Source: Amycolatopsis regifaucium (GTDB lineage Bacteria > Actinomycetota > Actinomycetes > Mycobacteriales > Pseudonocardiaceae). Taken from it: a DNA stretch of 64,000 nucleotides. Made by a program: the position numbers and the translations under genes. Position 1 is the first letter of the stretch. Every line of letters starts with the position of its first letter. Where the stretch lies: assembly GCF_001613935.1 (NCBI RefSeq), contig NZ_LQCI01000034.1:1337298-1401297 (forward strand). The letters are read 5' to 3'. Under the pieces are notes generated by a model, which saw nothing but the letters and a program-made list of their open reading frames with translations, did not search any database and was not told the DNA's origin. This document shows positions 42,319-51,022 of this stretch, piece by piece.

Positions 42319-43277
42319 ACACGAGGCCGGAAGGAATCCGTCGCGTCTCGAAGCGCCGTCAGCATCCCTGGATCCGTCACCGCGTGCCCGGCCGCCTCGA
42401 CGAGTTCGAGCTTCGAGTCCGGCCAGGCCCGGTGCAGCTCGTACGCCGTCGTCGGCGGGCACACCGCGTCATACCGCCCCTGCACGATCACCCCGGGAAT
42501 CCCCGCCAGTTTCCCGGCGTCCCGGATCAGTTGGCCTTCTTCAAGCCACGCCCCGTGGCAAAAGTAGTGCAGCGCGAGCCGGGCGAAGGTGACCGCGAAG
42601 TCCGGTGCCGCGTACTGGTTGTGAAACGCCGGATCCGGGCGCAGGCAGACGATCGCGCCTTCCCAGATGCTCCAGGCGATGGCGGCACGCTCTCGGATCA
42701 CCTGATCGGGGTGATAGACGAGTTCGCGGTAGGCCGTCAGCGGGTCGTCGCGGCGGTCTTCCGGAATCGGTGCGAGGAACGCTTCCCACTCGCGAGGGAA
42801 GAGGTTCGCGGCACCGCCGTTGTAGATCCAGTCGAGTTCACCGCGGCGGACGGTGAAAACGCCGCGCAGAATGATCTCGCTGACGCGGTTCGGGTGGGTT
42901 TCGGCGTAGGCGAGCGCGAGGGTCGCGCCCCAGGAGCCGCCGAAGATCTGCCACTGCTCGAGATTCAGCCGTTCGCGCAGCTTCTCCATGTCCGAAACGA
43001 GGTGCCAGAGGGTGTTCACCGACAGGTCGACGTCCGGTGCGCTGATATGCGGGGTGCTGCGGCCGGCGCCGCGCTGGTCGAACAGGATGATCCGGTAGGC
43101 CTCGGGGTCGAAATGCCGCCGGGTCATGGGAGAAATGCCGCTACCAGGACCGCCGTGCAGGACGACGACCGGTTTGCCGTCCGGGTTCCCCGCTTCCTGG
43201 CAGTAGATCCGGTGCCCGTCGCCGACGTCGAGCATGCCCTCGGCGCGTACGTGGATCGGCGGGTACAGATCATCCAT
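42315..43277 (-). CDS. pip: Proline iminopeptidase
   Basis: 320 residues from ATG 43277 (GTG 43292 possible). Alpha/beta hydrolase with the oxyanion motif VVVLHGGPGSGISPMTRRHF, the D-Q-R-G-A-G-R-S segment that marks this family, nucleophile Ser in FGGSWGATLALAYAETHP, and a late Asp and His in GRYDAVCPPT and EAAGHAV. It removes N-terminal proline from peptides in the cytoplasm. No signal peptide. Its stop overlaps potC. Confidence 0.93.
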   Translation of the reverse strand: MDDLYPPIHVRAEGMLDVGDGHRIYCQEAGNPDGKPVVVLHGGPGSGISPMTRRHFDPEAYRIILFDQRGAGRSTPHISAPDVDLSVNTLWHLVSDMEKLRERLNLEQWQIFGGSWGATLALAYAETHPNRVSEIILRGVFTVRRGELDWIYNGGAANLFPREWEAFLAPIPEDRRDDPLTAYRELVYHPDQVIRERAAIAWSIWEGAIVCLRPDPAFHNQYAAPDFAVTFARLALHYFCHGAWLEEGQLIRDAGKLAGIPGVIVQGRYDAVCPPTTAYELHRAWPDSKLELVEAAGHAVTDPGMLTALRDATDSFRPRV

Positions 43278-43315
43278 ACGGACACTCTGCACGAATCGGC
43301 GAGTATCCGAAGGGT

Positions 43316-43352
43316 GGGGGCCCGCCCCCGCCGCCGGGCTGAGCGGGCCCCC
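43316..43352 (-). terminator. Terminator of the beta-helix gene
   Basis: GGGGGCCCGC (43316-43325) pairs perfectly with 43343-43352, 15 bp beyond the stop of the secreted beta-helix gene in its direction of transcription. There is no U-tract. Confidence 0.6.
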
Positions 43353-43366
43353 GGTCTTCGGTCGCG

Positions 43367-44341
43367 TCAGCAGCCCGCCGTGGCGGCCACGTTCGCGAAT
43401 CCCTTTCCGGCGCCGGTCACCTTGTTGCTCGCGCAGACCTTGTTCCCCGTAGCGGCCTTCACGAGATAGAAGCCGTACGCGTAGCTGGACTGCACGTCCG
43501 CGGTGTTGCCGGAGAAGGTGTTGTTGCGGCCCCAGCCGTCGAGCTGGACATGGACTTCGAAGCCGCCGTAGGTCGCGTCGTGCACGAAGACCTTGCTGCC
43601 CCGGTTGCCCGCGACCATGTAATTGTTGCCTTTCAGGTCCACCCAGCTGTCGGCGAAGTGCTCGCCGCTCTGCCCGGTCCCGTCGAAGACGTTGCCGCGC
43701 AGCTCGCCGCCGGTGGTGCCTTCCTTGATGTCGATCGACTCGGCCCGCACGTTGGGACCGATCTTGTTGTTCAGCGCCTTGTTACGGTCGCTCCGGTCGG
43801 GCGTGCCGCCGGGCCAGTTGCCCTTCGCGGAACCGAAGTAGATGCCTTCGCCGTAGCCCGCGTACTCGCGGCCGGTGTCGGTCACCTCGGAGTTCTTCAC
43901 GACGTTGTCGGTGCTCGTGTACTGGAAATGGATGCCTTCGTGGCCGACGCCGGTGACTTTGATGCCGTCGACGACGGTGTTCTTGACGCCCGTCGCCATC
44001 AGGCCCTTCTGGCCACCGGTGAGGGTGAAGCCGGTGAGGTTCCAGTAGCTGCCGGTCAGTTCGAGCGTGCGTCCGGCCGAGGCCTTGATGACCGCGCTTC
44101 GCGGCCCCTTCAGCGTGATGCGGCTGCTGGAGGTGCCGTTCTTCGCCGCCTTGAAGTTGCCGGTGAAGGTCGTGTCGGCCGCGAGCTCGATGACGGTGCC
44201 CGGAGTGACCGAAGCAAGCGCCGCCGTTAGCTGCTCCGAAGTCCCTACGCGGACCGTCGCGGCCAGCGCGGGGTACGCCGCCAGCGTTGACAGCAGGGCG
44301 GCACCGGTCGCGATGGCCAGAACCCGCTCACGAACACGCAT
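43367..44341 (-). CDS. Secreted right-handed beta-helix protein, pectate lyase-like
   Basis: 324 residues with a Sec signal peptide (VLAIATGAALLSTLAAYPAL then AAT). The mature part has repeated beta-helix turns: ITLKGPRSAVIKASAGRTLE, YWNLTGFTLTGGQKGLMATG, NTVVDGIKVTGVGHEGIHFQ and further turns up to TGNKVCASNKVTGAGKGFAN. Two C-terminal cysteines probably form a disulfide. This is the fold of polysaccharide lyases (PL1/PL9-like), but catalytic residues cannot be fixed by eye, so the substrate is open. It is monocistronic. Confidence 0.8.
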   Translation of the reverse strand: MRVRERVLAIATGAALLSTLAAYPALAATVRVGTSEQLTAALASVTPGTVIELAADTTFTGNFKAAKNGTSSSRITLKGPRSAVIKASAGRTLELTGSYWNLTGFTLTGGQKGLMATGVKNTVVDGIKVTGVGHEGIHFQYTSTDNVVKNSEVTDTGREYAGYGEGIYFGSAKGNWPGGTPDRSDRNKALNNKIGPNVRAESIDIKEGTTGGELRGNVFDGTGQSGEHFADSWVDLKGNNYMVAGNRGSKVFVHDATYGGFEVHVQLDGWGRNNTFSGNTADVQSSYAYGFYLVKAATGNKVCASNKVTGAGKGFANVAATAGC

Positions 44342-44396
44342 CCGTGGTCCTCCTCGTCGAGGGATCGAATCTCGGTCGTGGCGGCGACGGGCTAGA

Positions 44397-44454
44397 CGTT
44401 AAGCCTCCTTACAAATGCTAGTCAAGGACATGATTGAAGTTCATATATGTGAAC
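44397..44454 (-). promoter_or_regulatory. Promoter and upstream dyad for the beta-helix gene
   Basis: On the minus strand, TTGACT (44425-44420) and TTAACG (44402-44397) are 17 bp apart, 56 bp before the ATG. Just upstream, GTTCA-N6-TGAAC (44439-44454) forms a 16-bp dyad in AT-rich DNA, a likely operator. Binding protein unknown. Confidence 0.45.
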
Positions 44455-44487
44455 AACTAAAGAAGGGTCGCCCTGGAGCGACTACTC

Positions 44488-44561
44488 GGAAAGAGAGCAA
44501 GGGACCTTTGCTATCGCCTTCCCGAACGGGAGCGATAGCAAAGGTCCCTTGCTCTCTTTCC
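44488..44561. repeat. Dispersed repeat A, inverted pair (perfect 30-bp hairpin)
   Basis: 44488-44517 and 44532-44561 are exact reverse complements, with a nested TCCCG-AA-CGGGA stem in the loop, the longest perfect repeat A hairpin here. It lies beyond the panB stop codon. The companion CCGCAGGTCAG motif (44560-44570) links it to panB, whose stop is at 44577. Confidence 0.92.
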
Positions 44562-44576
44562 GCAGGTCAGAGCGGC

Positions 44577-45452
44577 CTAGTCGTGGAACGAGTGCTCCGG
44601 AGCCGGGAACTCGCCCCGCCGGACATCCTCCGCGAACGCCGTCGCGGCCCCGGCCAGCACGCCCGCCAGATCGGCGTACCTCTTCACGAACCGAGGCGTC
44701 TTGCCGCGTCGAAGCCCGGCCATGTCCTGCCAAACGAGCACCTGCGCGTCGCAGTCCGGCCCGGCGCCGATGCCGACGGTCGGGATTTTCAGCTCGTGCG
44801 TAATCCGCTTCGCCGCCTCAGCGGGCACCATCTCCATGACGACCGCGAAGGCGCCGGCCTCCTCCAGGGCGAGCGCGTCGGCGAGCAGCGCGTCGGCCGC
44901 TTCGCCGCGTCCCTGGACCCGGTAGCCGCCCAGATTGTGTTCACTCTGCGGGGTGAATCCGATATGTCCCATCACGGGGACACCGGCCGACGTCAGCGCC
45001 TCGACGTGCGGCGCGAACTTCCGCCCGCCTTCGAGTTTCACCGCGTGGGCGCGGCCTTCCTTCATGAACCGCACCGACGTCTCCAGCGCCTGCTGCGGCG
45101 AAAGCTGGTACGAGCCGAACGGCAGATCGGCCACGACCAGCGCCCGCTTCACCGAGCGGGTCACCGCCCGGACCAGGGGGAGCAACTCTTCCACGGTCAC
45201 CGGAAGCGACGTGTCGTAGCCGAAAACGTTGTTCGACGCGGAATCTCCGACGAGCAGCACGGGAATGCCCACCTCGTCGAACAGCGCGGCGGTGTACATG
45301 TCGTAAGCGGTGAGCATCGGCCAGGTTTCGCCGCGCTCCTTCATGTCGCGAAGATGAGGTACGCGGACTTTCTTCCCAGACGTGGCCTGAGGCGCCGCGC
45401 CGGTCCCATAGGGGGCGGCGAGTTCGCCGGAATCCTTCTCGGTGGCAGACAT
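44577..45452 (-). CDS. panB: 3-methyl-2-oxobutanoate hydroxymethyltransferase
   Basis: 291 residues from ATG 45452. The PanB TIM barrel is clear: WPMLTAYDMYTAALFDEVGI, VLLVGDSASNNVFGYDTSLP, VVADLPFGSYQLSPQQALE, AVKLEGGRKFAPHVEALTSA, VMGHIGFTPQSEHNLGG and IPTVGIGAGPDCDAQVLVWQ with the metal and substrate residues in place. It adds a hydroxymethyl group to 2-oxoisovalerate in pantothenate synthesis. No panC or panD is adjacent. It is divergent from lysX across a 255 bp gap. Confidence 0.95.
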   Translation of the reverse strand: MSATEKDSGELAAPYGTGAAPQATSGKKVRVPHLRDMKERGETWPMLTAYDMYTAALFDEVGIPVLLVGDSASNNVFGYDTSLPVTVEELLPLVRAVTRSVKRALVVADLPFGSYQLSPQQALETSVRFMKEGRAHAVKLEGGRKFAPHVEALTSAGVPVMGHIGFTPQSEHNLGGYRVQGRGEAADALLADALALEEAGAFAVVMEMVPAEAAKRITHELKIPTVGIGAGPDCDAQVLVWQDMAGLRRGKTPRFVKRYADLAGVLAGAATAFAEDVRRGEFPAPEHSFHD

Positions 45453-45632
45453 CCTTGTCGACCGTCCTTCCCTCGAGGCCTCGAAGAGGTCCCCGGGTCG
45501 TGGAGCTGAACAGTTCAAAGCGTGACACGCGGGGATGGGGCCCCCAAGGTCCTGCGACCAGCTTCACACCGCGGTGTCCAGGCAGCGTCACGCCTGCGGG
45601 CGACCGAATTCACGACGAGAGGATGATGGTCG

Positions 45633-45653
45633 TTGACAACCACACGGGGTTGT
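45633..45653. promoter_or_regulatory. Dyad and -35-like box upstream of lysX
   Basis: TTGACA (45633-45638) overlaps an inverted repeat ACAACC (45636-45641) / GGTTGT (45648-45653). No good -10 box lies 17 bp on. This could be an operator-promoter for lysX, but the evidence is limited to the pattern. Confidence 0.3.
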
Positions 45654-45707
45654 GTGACGTCAAGTAAAGCAGCTGTCGATCACCTGTGAGTAGCGCGAAA
45701 GGCCAGT

Positions 45708-48700
45708 ATGGGAAACCCAGCGAGCCGTGTCTCGCCGTGGAAGGCGAGGGCGGGCGGCATCGTCGCCACCCTCGTGCAGCTCGCGGCCGTGTTCTCGGTG
45801 ATCCTCCTCCTCGCCGGCGGTGTGAAGGGCCGGGTGCTCAAGACCGGTGACGTCGCGTTCTCCGCGCTGAGCATCCCGACGAACGCGAGCCTCGTGATCG
45901 TCCTGCTGCTCGTCGTCCTCGGCGCCGCGCTCCGCCGTCGCAAACGCGCCGCCCTCTACACGCTGTTGTTGTTCCAGGTCGGCGGCCTCGCGATCACGCT
46001 GGCGTGGCAGGCCGCGCTGCTGTGGTGGCCGGGCCTGCTGGAGCTGGGCCCCCGCCAGGTCCGGCACATCCCGCACCAGGTGTGGGCGCTGACCATCGCC
46101 GACCTGATCTCGATCGGCATGATCGCGTTCCTCTGGATCCTGCGCCCCGCGTTCCCGGCGAGGCTCGCGCCGGGCGCCTGGCGCGACGGCTTCACCGTGC
46201 TGTTCGGCGGCCTGGCCGCGGTCATCCTCGTCGGCTGGGGCCTGAGCGAGGCATTCCCGGGACGTCTCGCCGACACCTGGGAGCGGTTCGCGTGGGTCGT
46301 CAACCACACCACCGGTGAGAACATCCAGCTACGCCGGGTCGGCATCGGCGAAGGGCCCGCGTGGCTCGATCTTCTGCTCGACCTCAGCGCCACCGCCGTC
46401 GCGACAGCCGCGCTGTACACGCTTTTCCGTGGCGTGCGCAGCCGTCGTTTGAGGACAGACGAAGAAGAACTACGCGTACGCCGCCTTCTCGCCGAGCACG
46501 GCGAAGACGACTCTTTGGGCTATTTCGCCACCCGGCGCGAGAAGAGCGTCGTCTTCTCGCCGAACGGCCGCGCCGCCGTGGCTTACCGTGTGCTCGCGGG
46601 TACCAGCGTCGCGAGTGCCGACCCCATCGGTGATCCCGACGCTTGGCCGGACGCGGTCCGCGCGTGGCTGAACGAGGCCCGCACCTACGGCTGGACTCCC
46701 GGCGTGCTGGGAGCGAGCGAGCGCGGAGCGAAGGTGTACGCCGACGCCGGCCTGCGCGCGCTGGAGATCGGGGATGAAGCGGTCCTCGACGTTCGCGACT
46801 TCAGCCTCGCCGGGCCCGAGCGCCGATCGGTCCGCCAGGCGGTCAAACGGATCGAACGGGCCGGGTACACCACGAAAGTCCGGCGCCACAGCGAAATCCC
46901 TGCCGACGAAATGGCGAGGCTGTTGCTGCAGGCACAGCAATGGCGCGGCGCGGAGACCGAGCGCGGGTTCTCGATGGCGCTCGGCAGGCTCGGTGACCCG
47001 AGTGACGGCCGCAGCGTGATGGTGGAGGCGTACGACGCTCAAGGCGAACTGCGCGGCATGCTGTCGTTCGTCCCGTGGGGTCGTCGCGGCTTGTCGCTGG
47101 ATCTGATGCGGCGCGACCGCGACGCCGAAAACGGCCTCAACGAATATATGATCGCCGAGGTCGTCGCGGCGAGCTCGCACCTTGGCGCGCAACGGATTTC
47201 GCTGAACTTCGCGATGTTCCGCGCGGTTTTTTCCGAGGGAGAACGGATCGGCGCGGGCCCGGTGCTGCGCGCGTGGCGCGGCGTCCTCAGCATGGCGTCA
47301 CGGTTCTTCCAGCTGGAATCGCTGTACCGGTCGAACGCCAAGTACGGACCCGATTGGGAACCGCGTTTCCTGTGCTATTCGTCGGCTCGACGGCTTCCGA
47401 GGGTCGGCATCGTCGCGGGCGCGCTCGAAGGGTTCGTCCCGACCGGACGGTCGGGACGGGCGCTGAAACTGGAGACGGTCACCGACGAATTCGTCGCCGA
47501 GGTGCACCGCATCGACGCGAGCGCGGCCACCCCCGCGCCGAAACAGGTGCGGCGGCCCGACCAGGTCCGGGTCCGGATGGCGAAGCTGGATCGCCTGCGT
47601 GAGGCCGGAATCGACCCTTATCCGGTCGGTTTCGCCCGGGAGGACTTGCTCGGAGACGTGGTCGCCAAGTTCAGCGACCTGAACCCGGACAGCCACACCG
47701 GCCACCGGGTCCGCGTCGCGGGCCGGGTGCTCGCGATGCGTAACCTCGGGGGACTCTGTTTCGCGCGGGTCAAGGACTTCAGCGGCGAGATCCAACTGAT
47801 GCTCGATGCCTCCGTGCTCGACGTCGGCGGCTGGCGGCGAGGCATCGACCTCGGCGACCACGTCGGTGTGAGCGGGCAGGTCGTGACGTCGCGGCGCGGT
47901 GAGCTTTCCGTGCTCGTCGATGAATGGACGGTCACGGCGAAGAGCCTGCATCCGTTGCCGGACAAGCGAAAGGGCCTCACCGACCCGGAGACGCGGGTGC
48001 GGCAGCGCTATCTCGACCTCGCGGTCAACCCGGATTCGACGGCGATGCTGCGGATGAGGTCGGCCGTGGTGCGCGCGGTGCGGGAACGGCTGCACCAGGG
48101 CGACTACCTCGAAGTCGAGACGCCGATGTTGCAGACCGTGCACGGCGGCGCCAACGCCCGCCCGTTCATCACCCATATCAACGCCTACGACATGCGGATG
48201 TATCTGCGGATCGCGCCCGAGCTGTACTTGAAGCGGCTGTGCGTGGCCGGGGTCGAGCGCGTTTTCGAGCTGAATCGGAACTTCCGCAACGAGGGCGTCG
48301 ACGCGACGCACAACCCCGAATTCACCATGTTGGAGGCGTACCAGGCTTACGCCGACTACAGCACGATGCGGACGTTGACCCGCGAACTCGTCCAACACGC
48401 CGCGGAGGTCGCGTACGGCGCGCAAGTGGTTCGCCGTCCGGACCCGGACGGGAAGATCGTCGAGTACGACATCTCCGGTGACTGGCCCGTGATCCCGGTC
48501 CACGAAGCCGTTTCGGCGGCGCTCGGGCAAAAGATCGACGCGGGCACTTCGGTCGCCGAACTTCAGCGACTGTGTCGGGCCGCGGGCGTGCCGGTGAACG
48601 AGGAGGCCGGGCACGGCGACCTCGTCCTGAAGGCACATGAGCACCTCGTCGAGGGCGCGACCGTGCTGCCGACGTTCTACACCGACTACCCGACCGACGT

Positions 48701-49025
48701 TTCGCCGTTGACCAGGCAGCACCGAGTGGATCCGCGGCTGGCCGAGCGCTGGGACCTGATCGCGTTCGGCTCCGAGGTAGGTACGGCCTACACCGAGCTG
48801 ACCGACCCGCTCGAACAGCGGCGGCGGCTGGAGGCCCAGTCGCTGCGCGCGGCGAGCGGAGACGTCGAGGCGATGGAGCTGGACGAGGACTTCCTGCTCG
48901 CGCTCGAACACGGCATGCCGCCGACGGGCGGGCTCGGCATCGGCATCGACCGGCTGCTGATGATGCTGACCGGCGCTTCGATCCGGCAGACCGTGCTGTT
49001 CCCGTTCGTCCGGCCGCAGGGATAG
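45708..49025 (+). CDS. lysX: Bifunctional lysyl-phosphatidylglycerol synthase / lysyl-tRNA synthetase LysX
   Basis: 1105 residues, close to mycobacterial LysX. N-terminal membrane domain of about six helices (1-240), then an MprF-type transferase domain (about 245-590; RREKSVVFSPNGRAAVAYRV, YGWTPGVLGASERGAKVYAD, SLDLMRRDRDAENGLNEYMI). An OB-fold tRNA-binding domain (about 640-740) and a class II lysyl-tRNA synthetase core follow, with motif 2 FRNEGVDATHNPEFTMLEAY and motif 3 GLGIGIDRLLMMLTG. It charges tRNA-Lys and passes lysine to phosphatidylglycerol, which reduces membrane negative charge and gives resistance to cationic peptides. Its stop codon TAG runs straight into a repeat A hairpin. 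Confidence 0.96.
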   Translation: MGNPASRVSPWKARAGGIVATLVQLAAVFSVILLLAGGVKGRVLKTGDVAFSALSIPTNASLVIVLLLVVLGAALRRRKRAALYTLLLFQVGGLAITLAWQAALLWWPGLLELGPRQVRHIPHQVWALTIADLISIGMIAFLWILRPAFPARLAPGAWRDGFTVLFGGLAAVILVGWGLSEAFPGRLADTWERFAWVVNHTTGENIQLRRVGIGEGPAWLDLLLDLSATAVATAALYTLFRGVRSRRLRTDEEELRVRRLLAEHGEDDSLGYFATRREKSVVFSPNGRAAVAYRVLAGTSVASADPIGDPDAWPDAVRAWLNEARTYGWTPGVLGASERGAKVYADAGLRALEIGDEAVLDVRDFSLAGPERRSVRQAVKRIERAGYTTKVRRHSEIPADEMARLLLQAQQWRGAETERGFSMALGRLGDPSDGRSVMVEAYDAQGELRGMLSFVPWGRRGLSLDLMRRDRDAENGLNEYMIAEVVAASSHLGAQRISLNFAMFRAVFSEGERIGAGPVLRAWRGVLSMASRFFQLESLYRSNAKYGPDWEPRFLCYSSARRLPRVGIVAGALEGFVPTGRSGRALKLETVTDEFVAEVHRIDASAATPAPKQVRRPDQVRVRMAKLDRLREAGIDPYPVGFAREDLLGDVVAKFSDLNPDSHTGHRVRVAGRVLAMRNLGGLCFARVKDFSGEIQLMLDASVLDVGGWRRGIDLGDHVGVSGQVVTSRRGELSVLVDEWTVTAKSLHPLPDKRKGLTDPETRVRQRYLDLAVNPDSTAMLRMRSAVVRAVRERLHQGDYLEVETPMLQTVHGGANARPFITHINAYDMRMYLRIAPELYLKRLCVAGVERVFELNRNFRNEGVDATHNPEFTMLEAYQAYADYSTMRTLTRELVQHAAEVAYGAQVVRRPDPDGKIVEYDISGDWPVIPVHEAVSAALGQKIDAGTSVAELQRLCRAAGVPVNEEAGHGDLVLKAHEHLVEGATVLPTFYTDYPTDVSPLTRQHRVDPRLAERWDLIAFGSEVGTAYTELTDPLEQRRRLEAQSLRAASGDVEAMELDEDFLLALEHGMPPTGGLGIGIDRLLMMLTGASIRQTVLFPFVRPQG

Positions 49026-49088
49026 CGGGGGACCTTTGCTCTCACTTGCTTAGCCTGCCTAAGCGAGCGAGAGCAAAGGTCCCTTGCT
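49024..49088. repeat. Dispersed repeat A, inverted pair (hairpin)
   Basis: The arms 49024-49043 and 49069-49088 pair with two mismatches, enclosing a nested GCTTAG...CTAAGC stem. The left arm begins at the second base of the lysX stop codon. The likely effect is termination of lysX transcription. Confidence 0.88.
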
Positions 49089-49159
49089 CCCTTCCTCGCC
49101 GAATCGCCTCGGAGAGCCGGGTCCGGATGTAAGGATCCTTCCCAACGGAAGGAGCCACC

Positions 49160-49756
49160 ATGGCTGGAAACGTCCCCCCGGTCGCCGACGAGCGCGAAGG
49201 TCTCCTCGCTTACCTCGAGCAGCAGCGGCACGTCCTGCGTATCGCCGCGCACGGCCTGACCGAAGAACAAGCCAGAGCCGTCCCGACCAAAAGCTCACTG
49301 AGCGTCGGCGGCCTGATCAAGCACACCGCCGGCACGGAAAGCGGCTGGATCGACATCGTCCTCCAGAAGCCTTCGAAGCCCATGGAAGAGGCGATGAAGG
49401 ACTACGAAGCCGATTATGTGATGGCTGAAGGCGAAACCGTCGAAGGGCTCCTCGCGCGCTACGACGAGGTCGCCCGCCGCACCTCGGACGTCATCGCCGG
49501 AATCGCCGATCTCGGTCAGCCTGTCCCGGTGCCGAAAGGCGTGCCGTGGTACCCGCAAGACGTCGACGCTTGGTCGGTCCGCTGGGTACTCCTTCACCTC
49601 ATCGAGGAGACAGCGCGGCACGCCGGGCACGCCGACATCATCCGCGAGCACATCGACGGCGCGACCGCGATTCCGCTGATGGCCGCCGCGGAAGGCTGGC
49701 CGGAGACGCCCTGGCTCAAGCCGTGGTCGCCCACCGAGAACGCCGAGAGCGCTTAG
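49160..49756 (+). CDS. DinB-family (DUF664) protein
   Basis: 198 residues with GGAAGG before the ATG. A four-helix DinB fold with the metal-binding histidines in LSVGGLIKHTAGTESGWIDI and LLHLIEETARHAGHADIIRE, typical of the DUF664 branch. It is likely a mycothiol- or metal-dependent enzyme of unknown reaction. The stop overlaps that of the convergent ogt gene (TTAG). Confidence 0.87.
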   Translation: MAGNVPPVADEREGLLAYLEQQRHVLRIAAHGLTEEQARAVPTKSSLSVGGLIKHTAGTESGWIDIVLQKPSKPMEEAMKDYEADYVMAEGETVEGLLARYDEVARRTSDVIAGIADLGQPVPVPKGVPWYPQDVDAWSVRWVLLHLIEETARHAGHADIIREHIDGATAIPLMAAAEGWPETPWLKPWSPTENAESA

Positions 49757-50289
49757 AACAACGTCGGTTCGTCCGCCAAAGCGCCTTCGATGACCAGCAT
49801 CCGGCGCTTGGTGGCGACCCCGCCGCGCGCGGAGAACCCGCCGTCCTTGCCGCCCGCGGCGAGCACACGATGGCACGGCACGATGATCGGGAACGGGTTG
49901 CGCCCCATCGCCTGTCCCACGGCCTGCGCCCCACCGGGCAGGCCGAGGATGTTCGCGATGTCGCCGTAGGTCAGCGTCTTGCCCGCGGGGATCGAGCGGA
50001 TGAACTCGTAGACGCGGCGATGGAAGTCCGGTACTCCTTCGTAATCGAGCTCGACGCCGGTGAGGTCCGTGCGCTTGCCGTCCATCAACGACACGACGCC
50101 GTCGATGGCGCGCTGGACCTCGGCCGGTGGTACGGATCGCACCGCTTCCGGCAGGCGCGCGGTCAGTCGCGCCCTCGTCTTCTCTTCACTGCCCTCGGGT
50201 AGTTGGACCGCGATGACCCCGCGTTCGTTCCAGGCGATGCCGCAATCGCCGATCGCGGTGCCGAACACGGCGTAGCCCGGTGCCGTCAT
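49753..50289 (-). CDS. ogt: Methylated-DNA--protein-cysteine S-methyltransferase
   Basis: 178 residues from ATG 50289. The active-site PCHRV is in FPIIVPCHRVLAAGGKDGGF, with the DNA-binding helix YGDIANILGLPGGAQAVGQA upstream and the substrate-binding N-terminal domain before it. It removes O6-alkyl groups from guanine in one suicidal step. No AraC-type Ada domain is fused. The 3' end overlaps the DinB gene by 4 bp. Confidence 0.95.
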   Translation of the reverse strand: MTAPGYAVFGTAIGDCGIAWNERGVIAVQLPEGSEEKTRARLTARLPEAVRSVPPAEVQRAIDGVVSLMDGKRTDLTGVELDYEGVPDFHRRVYEFIRSIPAGKTLTYGDIANILGLPGGAQAVGQAMGRNPFPIIVPCHRVLAAGGKDGGFSARGGVATKRRMLVIEGALADEPTLF

Positions 50290-50395
50290 GAGCCCAGGGT
50301 ACGAGACCGGTCCGACAGTTTCGGCTTCACTGCGTTTCGGCGGCAACCAGACGCCGCGCTGACGGTGAAGCGGCGGCTGCGGTAGGAGTATGGGC

Positions 50396-51022
50396 ATGAA
50401 CGACCTCGTGCTTGATCACCTCGTCTACGCCGGGCCGGATCTCGAAGAGGCCGTCGCGCGCGTCGCCGATCTGACCGGTGTCACGCCCGTACGCGGTGGC
50501 AGGCATGTCGGACTCGGCACGGCCAACTATCTGGCCGATCTCGGTGCCGGTGCCTACCTCGAGGTGGTCGGGCCCGATCCGGAGCAACCCGAGCACATCG
50601 GGCCCCGGCCGTTCGGCATCGACGAACTGACCGAGCCCGCCCTGGTGACGTGGGCGGCGCGCGTGCGGGGTATCGACGACGCGATCGCCGAGGCACGCGA
50701 GCGCGGTTACGACCCGGGCGAGGCTTTCGAGATGTCGCGAGTCACCGACGACGGTGAAGTGCTGACCTGGCGGCTCACCGGCGCAGGCGGCCTCGACGGG
50801 CTCGCGCCCTTCCTCATCGACTGGGGGAACACCCCACATCCGACGACGCGGGAACTCCCGTCGATCCCGCTGCTCTTGGTCACCGGTGTCCACCCCGAGC
50901 CCGCCGCGGTGGAAACCACGGTACGGGCACTCGGGATGGACATGCTCGTCCGGCGTGACGCCCGGCCCGGCCTGGTGGCCGTGCTGGAAACCTCAGCGGG
51001 GAAGCAGGTCGCGCTGAGCTGA
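50396..51022 (+). CDS. VOC (glyoxalase-like) family protein
   Basis: 208 residues from ATG 50396 (GGAG 7 bases upstream; ATG 50390 possible). LVLDHLVYAGPDLEEAVARV and GRHVGLGTANYLADLGAGAY are the first beta-alpha-beta-beta-beta module of the glyoxalase_3-like subfamily, with a possible metal-binding H in LDHLVYA and E in YLEVVGPD; a second module follows after FLIDWGNTPHPTTRELP. No partner gene suggests a substrate. It overlaps the convergent nadE gene by 30 bp. Confidence 0.85.
   Translation: MNDLVLDHLVYAGPDLEEAVARVADLTGVTPVRGGRHVGLGTANYLADLGAGAYLEVVGPDPEQPEHIGPRPFGIDELTEPALVTWAARVRGIDDAIAEARERGYDPGEAFEMSRVTDDGEVLTWRLTGAGGLDGLAPFLIDWGNTPHPTTRELPSIPLLLVTGVHPEPAAVETTVRALGMDMLVRRDARPGLVAVLETSAGKQVALS

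Noticed and set aside
47298..48911. 537-codon open frame opposite lysX
   Set aside because: Antisense shadow of a clearly coding gene.
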